NCBI GenBank assembly: GCA_031002005.1
Contig: JARYHS010011408.1
Coordinates: 219,831,473 to 219,895,472 of the forward strand
Direction of reading: 5' to 3'
Origin: Vandiemenella viatica
Lineage: Eukaryota > Arthropoda > Insecta > Orthoptera > Morabidae
DNA length: 64,000 nt
The stretch's first letter is position 1. Each line of letters starts with the position of its first letter. Under the pieces are notes generated by a model. It ran no database searches, was not told the origin of the DNA, and worked only from the letters and a program-made list of their open reading frames with translations. The position numbers were made by a program, and so were the translations under genes. Positions 22,864 to 34,463 of the stretch are shown here, in pieces.

Positions 22864-25332
22864 GAATCATCCTTCATGAAATCAGGTCCACAGCAAATCA
22901 CCTCAAGCAATCTGTTTTTGCAATCATCTAGTGACTAGTCTATTCACTCGCCGTGGATGCTGTGTTTTGTGCAGCGAGGTGTATGGGTGCAGGGGCCCTG
23001 CTGGGAGCGGCTGACCGGTCCACATTTAGCGTCCGCCACTTGTGGACTAACATTTCAAGCATTGCGCCGGCCAAGGGCGTGCCAACAAACTGCGCAGACG
23101 CCCAACGCAAACACAGTCCGCCCGCGGGCTGCAAATCTGTCTGCGTGAAATATTCAAATACACACAGCGCAAAGTCAATACGCACCGAGACCCACTGCAC
23201 CCGTGCCTTACACTTCACTCGCCAGCTCTGTAAATTAGGTTACGTCAAAACTGTAATGCATCTCCCGCAAAAAGTTATTTGCAGATGGATATTGTTTATC
23301 AAACAATTCGTTCGTTCTAAATGATATCGTTGTTTCCACTTGCTTTGAAAGTGAAAGGGTCTGTAAGCGTATTCAGCTGAATGGGCCAAGAGGGCTTTAA
23401 ATAAATAAGTTATTTAATATTGACTTTGATGTAATAGATAAGAGGTATTCGATATTTAAATAACTAAGCATGTAATTAAAATAATTTATTTGACTGAAGT
23501 AATAAGTTTATAAATAAATGTTACCAAAAAAATTGAATTTTTCCGTCTATTTGCTTTACGAACGCGTTTCATTTCTTTTGTAGAAGCATCTTCAGCGGTT
23601 TCTCATTTTTCAATAAATTGCTTTAATTATATTCAGTTCTAGGCAACAGTGATTTTTGTTTTCTCCTTGAGTAGCAGGTCACTTTCTGCTTGTTGTTTCA
23701 CAAGTAAATTAGCACTACACTGCACTCAATATTTTGTGAGAACAATAAGTGAAGACGACGAATTTCATCTTAGTGGTTTATTGAAAGAGACATTTTAGTT
23801 CTTGGTTAGATACGAAATTACTAACCGTAACTAGTGCTCAGTTCACATGCGATTCATTACAACTATTGCCATTAAGGTTCTAATTATTATTCTCCTGTTA
23901 CAGGTGAGAATTATAGGAAAAGACTAATCTAACGCTATACAGATGTTGACGTAATTTGTGACGCACCGGGTAATCAACTGAGGAAGACGGGGTGCCAGTG
24001 AAAACACGGAGGCAAGATCTACTGACCATGGCCAAAGAAAACGCGACGGATTTATTATTATTATTTTATAGCTCTGAAATTAATTAAAACTGATGCGATT
24101 TACGTGAATCCGAACGCCCCTCTGTTTCGTTGCGTTACGAACTGTTATTTCAATGTCGAAATTGACAACGCGAAACAAATGTTTGCTCGTGCAACTGTCT
24201 TTGACTCATTTTAGTTTTGTTAATTATTTTCACTTTGTTGTTTTTGACCCTTTAGATATTAAATTAGTGATGGTAGGTGGTAACAATAAAGAAAGTGCGT
24301 CAAATTCAAGTGAATTGGAAGTCATTGAGCGATCATTTTATTAGTTTTGAGGAGGATTGTCCTACACATATTCAGAATATTGTGACGTTTAATGAAACTG
24401 ATTGTGACACGAAAGTTAAAATATTTATTAATTTCGATATATATTTTTAAATAACAGTCACTTATTTCCTAACCACTTGAAGGTAATAACAACACAGTCC
24501 TAGATATGTATAATAATAATAAATCAACTTTAAGGTAAACGCTAGAACAACGTAAAAGAGACAGTTTCTTTGGAAAGAGACAGTTTTTTTGGTTATGAAG
24601 CAAAAAACGAAAAAAATGTCCTTTGAAAAAGATAATATTAAAAATAATTTTCTAGTATTTGTTGATAAATTTCTGGAATATCTTAATAATTGGTTTGATT
24701 CTGATGATAGCAATTGGTAATACAATGTACAAAACTTAAAATTTAAAACATGGGGTATAATTTAAAGACTGAATTTCTAAATCTACAAAAAAAAAAAAAA
24801 ATTAGTATCAAACTGGACGAACTTTAATCCGAAATAACAATATTAAATGAAATCTATGCGAAAGTTATAGATTGTAGTGAGTTTACCAATAGAACCACAG
24901 GCGAAAATACAACGTATTTTAAAATGCACCAAAAATAATTTATCAAATTTATTTAAGGTTATTTGATCCCTGTTCTCTGTTCCCGCCACTTCGGCAGTGA
25001 CAGAAAGGATATGAAATTTTCAATTAAAAAATCGAAATTGCGAAAAGAGAGAAACAGAACTTTTGATCTAAATTAATTTAAAAAATTAGGGATCTCTTTT
25101 GATCCACACTAAATTTTTTTTTAAATGAATGCAATAAAACATATTGTAGCAAAAAAGTGTTAAAAGATACAATAAATTAAAAAAAAAATATAGATTTTAT
25201 AAAACATACTTTTTTGTCCTTTATATTCTTTCCTTAAAATAGTATATTTTTTGGAAGTTTAGTATATTTAGTATAGCTTATTCTAAAAAATACTATAACT
25301 AACCGAAAAAATGTTGGCAACTCTACCTTCTG
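22864..25332. other. No recognisable gene; GC-rich block 22950-23220
   Basis: The block at 22950-23220 is much richer in G+C than its flanks and stays open on the plus strand for 123 codons (22953-23324), but the product looks low in information and matches nothing I know. The rest to 25332 is AT-rich, with only homopolymer tracts. Confidence 0.4.
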
Positions 25333-25445
25333 AATGAACCATTTTGGCATCCGCCTGGAGTGATTTGAGGAGACTATGGAAAACCCAAATCTGAAAGGCC
25401 GCGTGATCCCAAATGCGAGACCAGAGCGTTACCGTTCACCCACCA
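25333..25445 (-). mobile_element. Truncated, diverged SINE family 1
   Basis: Retains GCATCCGCCTGGAGTGATTT, an ACTATGGAAAACCCAAATCT block and the head complement AGAGCGTTACCGTTCACC. The 3' half is missing and the B-box region is damaged. Confidence 0.75.
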
Positions 25446-26362
25446 CGCTCAGTTTCAAGCAAGCATTTTTTCTCTGACCTAACTGTACTCGTATGTGATA
25501 TGGAAGTAGTGGCAAAGACAATAATTAATTCCGGAACAATGACAATTACGGTTATGTAGATTCACAGTTGTATTACTAATGTCTGCCGAATACATTCACC
25601 GAATAAAAAAAGCTATCTTCGATATTAATACAGTTTCCTGTGAGACGAATAACATTTATGCAAAATATGGTAATCAAAGAAAAATAACTAATCGGAAAAT
25701 GGCAGTAAAAGCGACAGGAAATATGTAGAGTCGAACTTCTTGTTTAAAAATAATGTGACTTCTATATATACCGATTTACAAATTGTGCTACTACTAATTT
25801 CAATTCTTTAAATTGATTATCCTCGTTCGGATAGAGCAAAACATCGATTAAATGTGCATTGCTATTTTTTTTTTCCTGGGCATATATAGTGATCTGATGA
25901 ATGAAAATGTATTAAATGAACACTAATTCAATTAAAAGCAATACAATGTTTGAAACGTTAATTAAGAGGCTGTAATTTAAAGTGTTGTGCAGGCTATAAT
26001 GTTATGAATGAGACTATAAGTGTTTATAATTGTTATAGTTATCAATTTGATGTTCAAATGTTTGTAAATATTTTCTAAAATCATTTAAAAATGTATTTTC
26101 ACGATTATACGTAATTTTTTTCTAATTGTTTTTGTACGATTTCCATTCATGGAGCAATTGACAGCGCTCCACAATGAACAGTCGGACCCTCTAATGTGGT
26201 AGACAATATTCTACGAAACCTATATAAGTTTCCGAGGTTGCTAGCAGAAAAGTTTGCTCAGAATGGTAATTAACTATTAACACGACTCTGTCATTTGTTT
26301 ATTACTAGTATGCACTAAATTTTGTTCATGTATATTTTCTGAGTGTTTCGACGGGATAAAAG
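25446..26362. other. No recognisable gene
   Basis: AT-rich sequence with no identified features. Confidence 0.5.
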
Positions 26363-26363
26363 T

Positions 26364-27956
26364 GGGGATGTAACGGAAGTGACATTACGGGAGCAGAAAC
26401 AGAAGCGAATGTTACATTTGTTTCTTAGCGGAAACAGAAGCGGAAGTGTTTGAAAATGTTATTTTCTGTAACAGAATTCTCATTTAGTGCCTAGTTACTT
26501 GTATTTAATAAAAGTGCCAAGTGAAATCATGACGTTTATTTTAATAATTAAACCAAACCAATTTGGCAGTAATGTATTGTCAGTATTCATTTAATTTAAT
26601 AATATTAATTTTCTAATTACCGTAACCAATATTCGAAAGTGACAATTTATATTTTAAAAGCAAAAATTTAGAGGCAATTTCTCCTTTTAAATTGGTTCAA
26701 TTTTCATCATAAAATAAGACTGTTCTATTGAACAATATTGTTCTTTAGTAACGCTGCTAGGTGGAGCTGACAAAAACCTGGTAACAATATATAATATTTG
26801 AGATCGATCATCTGCCACCATTTAAGAGGATCTTCTTTTGATGTAAGTCTTTTCTCTTTGTATAGTCTCTTTATTTTAGATACCAGCTGCATGTCTGTGT
26901 AACAATTTACATGCAGTGCTGCAATTGATGGATGCTGCAATCAAAATCTTTAATATCTGACAAAAATATTGCTTTGATCATAATAGAACCTCGATCATGT
27001 AGGCCTACTACGCATTGAACTACATCAGATTTTATGCCCCATTCTCGTAGAATAAGACTGGGATTTGTAAAAAATAACTTCTACTTTATATCGTCCTTCC
27101 ATAAATTTGAATTATGGGGAAATCAGGAAACCAATGGTTGACCCGTGAGCGGTCAGAGTAAGTTAAGAAACGCCAGAACTCTTCTCAGACCAGTTATAAG
27201 TTGCAAAAGATTTTTTTCTCTCTCTCTCTCGAAACCTCTTATAAACCTCTTTTAGTTGCTGCTCGATTGTAGAAATTGTGTGAAAAACTGTCTGTCGTTC
27301 TCTTAATTTATATCGAGGCAAAGCAGCATTCCATGGAATCCTAGACCATCTACAAAATAAAATGTTAAGTTCTGCAGGGCTATCATTTCATCAATCAGAC
27401 GATTAATTTCTTTACTTTTTTGATGTGACGAGTCCCAAATCCCTTTTTTGTAAGGATTTGTTGCATAGTTAGCTACTTTTTTGCTTCAAGTAATGGAGTA
27501 GACTGAATTTGATTTTATTATTATTATTATTATTGCTGCAACTTAAAATCTCCGTTTATTTTTTCAAACTCTCTAAACTTTTCTGGATGTATAGATTTCA
27601 AATGAATTTTTAAAGCAGTGGTAGTACGCCACATACGAGAATATTATTTTACTGTACACCCTTTAAACATTATTCTAAAACAAAATACATCTTATAGTCA
27701 TGCTACACAATATGTGATGCAATCTTAAAACAAGAAACTTTCACCGCACGAACAGTTGACCAATTGTTGATGCTAACAGGGTTAAAGGTAGCTCAAACAC
27801 CACAGCAGTACCTAGTACATCGATTAACTGATTTACTTTTAGCTACCGCTAAACTTCTGTTAGAAAGATGCAGAAGCGAAAACAGAGATAGTAGTGCCCA
27901 GTCTTGCGGAAGTTCAACACTTGCGGAAGTAGAAGCGGAGTTCTGTTACATCCCTA
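26364..27956 (-). mobile_element. hAT-superfamily transposon relic
   Basis: GGGGATGTAACGGAAGTGAC at the left end pairs with the complement of AGGGATGTAACAGAACTCCG at the right end. GAAGCGGAAGT-like subterminal motifs recur several times near both ends. The minus strand between them holds hAT transposase remnants at both expected extremes. A target duplication is not clear: TAAAA is shared, but the remaining positions differ. About 1.6 kb, so shorter than an autonomous hAT. Confidence 0.78.
26600..27650 (-). pseudogene. hAT transposase relic (BED finger to C-terminal dimerisation domain)
   Basis: The N-terminal piece (about 27640-27540) reads TTALKIHLKSIHPEKFREF, the second half of a BED zinc finger with its paired His residues. 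A middle piece near 27410-27330 has LIDEMIALQNLTFYFVDGLG, the block before the catalytic region. The C-terminal piece (26875-26680) has KEDPLKWWQM then, after a frameshift, RFLSAPPSSV.KEQYCS, the family's dimerisation motif (DPL.WW ... PPSS...E..FS). Numerous stops and shifts. The catalytic core between the pieces cannot be followed. Not functional. Confidence 0.82.
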
Positions 27957-30250
27957 AAATGTTAATTGAGGATATTGTCGTTGAATAAATTACCTGTGTA
28001 AGAAATTTAGTACATACTTTGTTGAAAGTTTAAATCACCAGTTGACTTGACACATTTACTTCTGAATCTACGCAAACCAATATAAAAAAAACACTAAGTT
28101 CTGAGTGGTTTAACACAGAAGCGAGTAAATAGCAGCAATCTTCAACAAAGACTTACAGCGAGATGTTTATCAAAATGACAAGGAATTTTCTTAATTAAGC
28201 TAAGCAATAAGAAATTTATTAGGAAAATTAAATTTGGAATCATAAATATAATTTTTAATCCGTCGACAAAGTGTTCGTTAACTATCAGAACTCAACGACT
28301 TTTATTATTTTATGCTAATGTAAACCCGTGACTGTTATTTTGCGTATTGTCATGCTTCTAGAATATTTTTCGTTTTTAGGGTCAATGTTATGACAGATTG
28401 ATCTGATCTGGCCAAATACGAATTTCACGTTTGCTTCACCCAAAAGGTTCACTTTGCAAAATTTGAATAAAATCTTGAGCTTGAAGAACTTAAAGTATTA
28501 ATAGACGTATTAAACTCGAACTGAGACGATCGCGCTATCGTGTAATTTTTTCAAAGGTCGTGGTTCTAGACTCGGACTGCTGAAATACAAACTTGACTTG
28601 TATTTTGACCCTAAAAGTTCACTCCACAAAATTTAAAGAAATTCTGTTTAGCTTAAAAGGAGTGCGCAATTGCTTCGAAAGCATAACGTTGTTCTTGATT
28701 GAGGTTGGCCAAACATTTATAATGTCATCTTTGGTCATCGTGTCCAGTGACCAAAGAACTTACTACAGATTTCAGATTATTGATAGTAAAGTAATTCCGA
28801 GGACATGAATTGCCAAAATGCTCGTTTAGGTAACGTATCTGAACTCTGATGACCACTTTATATACTCTAATAACTCACGTACAGCGATAACAAAGACCAT
28901 TAACGAAAGTGGTCAGTAAAATACATAAAAAATAAATAAAACGTAATATATAAGCTTTGGTCAAGCAGCAACATTAGCGGAAGTTTTAAATAAACTTAAA
29001 TTTAGCCTAGGCATTCATAGTTACAGCAGAGAGCATGAATAATTTAATTTTTAAAAAGTTTATTACTTTGCTTTCATTAGCGGCATGTTATTGGAAAGTA
29101 GTTCCACTGTTTTTCGACCGTAAAGTTTTTCCATATTTTTTTAAGAATGAAATGCTGGGAAAACCAAACTTAATTAACATATTCTGTAAATAATTTCATA
29201 GCAGTTGCTTAGCTATTAAACTATTAGCTGTAATCTCTAATTTCAAAAAATATCTCTGGTCGCTGATAATTTGCGTGCGAAGGCTGGCACGTGACGTCAC
29301 AGTTCTTCAGTCAATAGTTATCGAGTGACTGCGTGAGTGATTGACTGCATGAGTGGGATTACGAAATTCTATAATAGATACTAGTATCACTAGTCCTGGT
29401 TGCGAGACGAATATTACTTTTCATGACTGAGGATTATGAACGATGCCAGCGTCTCAATGTTTGGAGTTCGGGCTCATCTCAGAGAGCGTTCCGAACTGTT
29501 TGCATTGGGGTACAAACACTTGTCTACAGATAAAAGACGTCCTGAGTAGTGGCGCCATGAGGCTCAGAAACAAGAGCGAGCCGCCGTAAGCAAAGCCGGC
29601 TACATCAAACGGCCATAGCCTGCAGCCTTTGCTCCTTAAGTTAGCTTATATACCACACTATGCATAGCATAATCACTCATTTTATGCGATTTTTAAGTTA
29701 GTTTTCAAGACGTTTGCATAAGTTAAGATGTAAAATTTCTAAATAACGTCAAAGGTAGATGCCAATTCGATTACGAGTGAAGATTTACAATGAGATATTC
29801 GATTCCACAGAAGTAAGTTATCGATCTAGGAAACGAAACTTGACTTGAACCGACAGAGTTATGTAATAAGCGGGGATACTCGTTGAAGGCAGTACCATAA
29901 CTTAGTCAAAGAGACGAAATATTAATTTCACCGTGCATCTAAATTAAAAAGAAAATTTTCTGCTTTTATTATATTAATCTAATGTCAGATTGTCATTAAT
30001 TTGATGTATTGTCTCTGGTGAAAATATATTCTTTTTTCCTCGTATTGACCTGCTACCTAAAATAATTTCTTAATATGTGAATGATACTACAACTCCATGA
30101 AATTTCAGCTAAATGTGTTCTCCAAATCTCGCATGCTAAAACCTACTACATGGAAGGAACGTCGCTGTACGAAGAGGGACAACCCATAAAAATGCGATTT
30201 GGCAATATCTCTCAAGTAATTAAATTTAGATTATTGGCGAAATTATTCAA
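27957..30250. other. No recognisable gene
   Basis: About 2.3 kb of AT-rich sequence. A moderately GC-rich patch at 29430-29620 has no recognisable product. Confidence 0.5.
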
Positions 30251-30259
30251 CCTGCAGGA

Positions 30260-30830
30260 CTAAATCGTGAAGCAAACAAGGAGCGAATATTTAAATTGCA
30301 TAATCACCTGGAACAGATACAACAAAAAGTCAACATCCCGAAATGCCAAATTAAGGCACTATAAAACTTAAATCAAACCGGAGCTCGGAGGCATTGTACG
30401 CATCGGAAAATTTTATCATGGGGGGAGGGGTAAATCATTGATTAAAGATATTGAAAGAAGAAAGGAAAATCTTTGGCCCAGTTTGTATTGGAGGAACTTG
30501 GATGAAAATGAAATCATGTGAATTATATCAGCACTCGGAAATAATTTCCAGACACATTCAGGAAAAGCCAATTAAATTCTTCGGCCTTATTATCAGAATG
30601 AATAACAACAGACTAAACAAAATAATATGCAACCTAGCCATTTCACTGAAAATGAAAACCATTGGCTAATTGAAATCCAAAAGGTTCTCCAGAAAATCGG
30701 AATCACAGATGGTATACGGACCAGATACAGATTTAGTAGCATGGTCAATAACCATCAATTTGTCAACAAGCAGTATATTAGAAGAAGGAACACCTCGACG
30801 GAAGAACGTAGTAAATAGTTCAGCGAGAGG
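30260..30830 (+). pseudogene. LINE relic, C-terminal end
   Basis: Plus strand in shifted frames: a decayed 'ALYASE' region near 30385; KEERKIFGPVCIGGTWMKM; SCELYQHSEIISRHIQEK; PIKFFGLIIRMNNNRLNK; and, after a stop, EIQKVLQKIGIT. This matches the 'ERKILR.I.GP ... ELY...E.I...IR..RL.FYGH..RM....LTK' terminus of a non-LTR ORF2. RT domain absent. Confidence 0.8.
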
Positions 30831-31516
30831 TCAGAGCACGAAGAAACTTCGCGAAAATAAGAACAACATATCTTTCTTCTGGAACAAGAAATCTTTCTTC
30901 TGCTAAATAAGTTCATTCGCGCTCCTCAGTTGGGAATATGGCTAAAGCAAATTAGAAAGAAGAATGACAATATAGCTCTAACAAACCAAGATAATCTTAT
31001 TAAAGAAGTAACGAAGTAAATGAACTGCGAGTTTTAATTATTTAATATCTCTCCTGTAATCTTACGTGTTCCTGCTAATTATCACATAATATTTATATAC
31101 ATTGCCACCAAATGTACACTGTGTTTCATGACAAATTCCAGGTCAGGATGAAAAATCTATTAACCAAAGTGCAGACCATTTAGACAACAGCAACCCATTC
31201 GCTTCCGAAAAGTAAATGATTAATGCGAATAATAATAAGTTGCGCTATTAGATCAGAATGGAAATTGTCTTCTGTGGATTTAGCATAGTGCTTCTTCAAA
31301 AACTGCAGAGGATAATTCAACAGTTTTATACGGGCTTCCTCCACAAAGACTGACTACGTCCTCAAATGTTGTCTTTAAGACAAAAATTCCATAGAGAGAT
31401 AATATTTATGAATTGGAGCCAGACAATTGCAGCTTCATTTTATTAATCTTATTACACATAAATTTCAAGATTTTGCACATTAACATCAGAATTACTTAAT
31501 TATGGTCATGTCATTC
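30831..31516. other. No recognisable gene
   Basis: Nothing identified. Confidence 0.5.
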
Positions 31517-32560
31517 ATCTACATCTACATAATTATATACTCTGCAATTCACAAAATTTGGGTGGCAAAGGGTGCTCAGCACCAAAGCTAATTTCTTTGT
31601 TGTGCATTCCAATCCCTAATGGTACGAGGCAAAAAAGAATTCATATAAGAATCACTGCGGCACCTTATTTCTCTAATCTTATCTTTCCTGTCATTCCTGC
31701 TCAAATAGGTTGGTGGAAGAAGTATTTCACCACACTCGCAAGTGAAAGTGGGAGTACACATGTTTACCAATAAGTTTAAACGAAACGTGCGTCGTCTGTC
31801 TACCAGAGACTCCCAGACTAGTCTACTAATCAGTTCTGTAACGCTTTCATAAGGACTGAAGCAAGCGGTCACGAATCGAGCGGCTCTTCTCTGTACTTTC
31901 TCTATAATTTCGATCAACCCCTTACGAAACGGATCCCAAATGGCACAACAGTAGTCCAAATGTGGACGCACAAGAGATTTGTATGCTATCTCCTTCGTTT
32001 GTTCATTACAATTTTTCAAGATTCGACCAACGAATGATAGCCTAGAATTAGCTACCTATTAACGAATTAATGTGTATGTCCCATTTCATGTTCCTTTCTA
32101 CTGTTACTCCCAAATATTTCATAGAATCGACAACATCAATAACTGAATTGTTTAGCTCGTATTTCTGAACAATTGGATTATTTTTGTTAGTTATGCTCAT
32201 TGCACTTTTTCAATTTAGTGTAAGTTGCCACTCAGCGCACCAAGCCAAAATAACATCCAGATCACGCTGAATTTCTAAGCAATCGGCCAAATTCCTTACT
32301 TGCATATAAATGCTTTTCACTTTGTCTCCGAAATCGTTTATAAAAATTAAGAAATGAAGGGGTCCTATTACACTTCCTTGAGGTACACCCTATGTAACAT
32401 CTAAATTAGAAGAACTTTCTCCTTCAACGACGACATACTGCGACCGACCAGTTAGAAAATCTTTGATCCATTCACAAAGCTGATCCGATATACCGTACGC
32501 TCGAAGCTTAGCTAAAAGGCGGTTGTGTGGCACAGAGTCATTGTTAAGTATAACCTAATA
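31517..32560 (-). pseudogene. LINE relic: RT palm to C-terminus, missing the Asp-Asp box
   Basis: On the minus strand, from 32560: NDSVPHNRLLAKLRAYGIS, CEWIKDFLTGRSQYVVV, a GVPQGSVIGPLHFLIFINDF palm block (one stop just upstream, from TAG/TAA changes), then GDKVKSIYMQVRNLADCLEI, DLDVILAWCAEWQLTLN, a MKYLGVTVERNMKWD thumb and, from 32019, KSLVRPHLDYCCAIWDPF and QRRAARFVT to ...TIRDWNAQQRN-stop. The (F/Y)ADD segment that should lie between KVKS and IYMQ is absent while the frame continues, so it was lost by an in-frame deletion. The 3' end near 31517 is the ATCTACATCTACAT-type terminus. The copy is 5'-truncated. Confidence 0.88.
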
Positions 32561-33529
32561 AACAGTTTACGAATGTCCTGCACAACAGACTCCAATCAAA
32601 CACATTAACGCAAACAGAGGCTAAACATGCCATAAGAAACAAACACACGATACCTATTAGAAACAAATGTTCGGCATGTTATCAGACACAAATACTCTTA
32701 ATCTTTTAGAAACAAGTATTCTATGTCTATAAGAAACCAAACCCTCCATCAGGAGTGGAGGTATACTTCCGAATCAGCTGAAGGGTGGAACATAAAGTAC
32801 CAGAATATTGATTGATTTTCTGGCAAGGTAGTCTCTTAGCTTCCTTGAGATTAAAAAAATGCTAAAGTGTAGAGCTCCGGTGGTTTCAGAAGTAACCGAG
32901 ACACTTAAACCATGTTCCGTAATCAGCTTTTCCGTTTCTTCTTTCAATAGTCCGCGTTGTGAAACATTATACGAAGACTTAGCGCCGACGTAGAAAACCA
33001 ACTCCTTACTGAGATCCACCAAGTAAGCAAACTAAACCGGGGGCGAGAAATGATCTATAAAGTGAGTTATGAATAAACTGAGAACAAAAAAGAAAACAAA
33101 AATTCGGGGAATAGGTGTTATAAACGGTTGTCTAAAGATTAGGGGTAATGTTCCCCTTTGGAACAGCCAAAGAGAAGCTCTGCCAACATAACCACAGCAA
33201 GTTTATCTGTTTGGACATTGTGACAGCGTGTTATTGGTGAGAAATCATTTGTTTGAGACAGTTTCACCTTAAGGTTAGTAATTTTAGCTTATCTCTTCTT
33301 CATTTAACGCGGAAATGGTTGATATACTGGAAACATACGTCAAGAATGATACCTACATACAAAACTTTTGTATTCCTGCCAAATAAGATTTAAATTTTTC
33401 GCCACTCTCCTTTGTAAGATGATTCATTAGAACCGCTCATCAAAAAACTGTTGTTATACCAACGACTAACGATTCCCTTCGTCGATCGACGTAATTTTGT
33501 AGCTATACATTCTTTAGCGCCCGCCGTTT
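32561..33529. other. No recognisable gene
   Basis: Contains an 82-codon minus-strand frame (33022-32774) without a recognised domain, and short TTAGAAACAAAT repetitions around 32660-32740. Confidence 0.45.
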
Positions 33530-33867
33530 CGGCTTCTTTGGATGCGGCACCGTAGGGTGTCCGACTCTGATACGGGGTCAGCTTGTTTCAGTTCTGGCGG
33601 TGGAGGAAATTTTCACCATCAGCACTTGGCTGCCAGTGTGGGAGAGTTGGTGGTGCATAATTTCATCATTAGATTGTGCACCAAAGTCTTTCTCCGCGTA
33701 CCGAAGGTCGCCGGTTCGAGTCCGGCCGAGGGCATGGGTGTTTAGTGTTGTGTATGTGAATGTCTTGTCCGTGTTGTAGTGTCCTTGTGTCAATACTTGA
33801 TAGCAACAAATCACATTGAGCTGGCTGTATGGTCCAGTTGCCGAATGCCATTTAAAAAAAAAAAAAA
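33530..33867 (+). mobile_element. tRNA-derived SINE (family 3), preceded by a family 2 fragment
   Basis: GGAAATTTTCACCATCAGCA at 33606-33625 matches the family 2 body. From about 33641 a new head begins, with a pol III B box GGTTCGAGTCC (about 33712-33722), a body including GTGTTGTATGTGAATG and CAACAAATCACATTGAGCTG, and an A tail at 33853-33867. The order suggests a chimeric or composite retroposon. Confidence 0.72.
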
Positions 33868-34111
33868 AGTCTTGGGTTGAATCACAAACCTCTATCCGCA
33901 GTTAGTATGGAGTGAGGTATGAATGGACCGGCACCGGAATTCACCGTCTCCCTTCTCCATCATTCATCCACGACATAAACACACTCACAATAAAAACAGT
34001 CATAGACACTTCAATAACGATTACTAACACCATCAGACCAGCAACCCCATTTCATCTCCCTCAGGAAGTTACCTATGATGGATATACACTGATCATTATA
34101 ACCACCTGCTA

Positions 34112-34463
34112 GGGGAGCGTCCATAAACTACGTGGCTCGGTCTAAAAAATAGGGGGGGGGGTTGGCTGGAAGGATACGCTGCGCTACGTGGGGAAGGGGG
34201 TTCTGAGCAAGGACACGTAGCTTTCCATTTATATGATTTTTCACAATTAAAATGAGGTCGAGAACACACAACAGCATGTGAATATTAATTTCCTTCATTT
34301 AATTATCTCCGTATGTAATTTACAATAGTCTGACAAGAGAAAACAGTTAAAAATGACTTCTGGAATCAAAAGGGAAAAAAGTTGCGTGCTACTTAGGAGG
34401 GGGGGGGGGAGAGGGGGGATTCACAGGAACCCAAAATGGAGCACCATGGTTTATGGACAATCC
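34112..34463. mobile_element. MITE of the GTCCATAAAC family, copy 1
   Basis: Starts GGGGAGCGTCCATAAACTAC and ends with the inverted counterpart ...GGTTTATGGACAATCC. The interior includes G runs at both subtermini, and a core that is the reverse complement of the 39820-40184 copy (TAGTCTGACAAGAGAAAACA, GACTTCTGGAATC). Confidence 0.85.

Noticed and set aside
22953..23324. A 123-codon plus-strand frame as a small gene
   Set aside because: No domain or signal is recognised, and the length is what a GC-rich patch gives by chance in overlapping frames.
26356..27964. An 8-bp duplication around the hAT relic
   Set aside because: Trying the plausible end positions, at most the first five bases agree; this is not good enough to claim.
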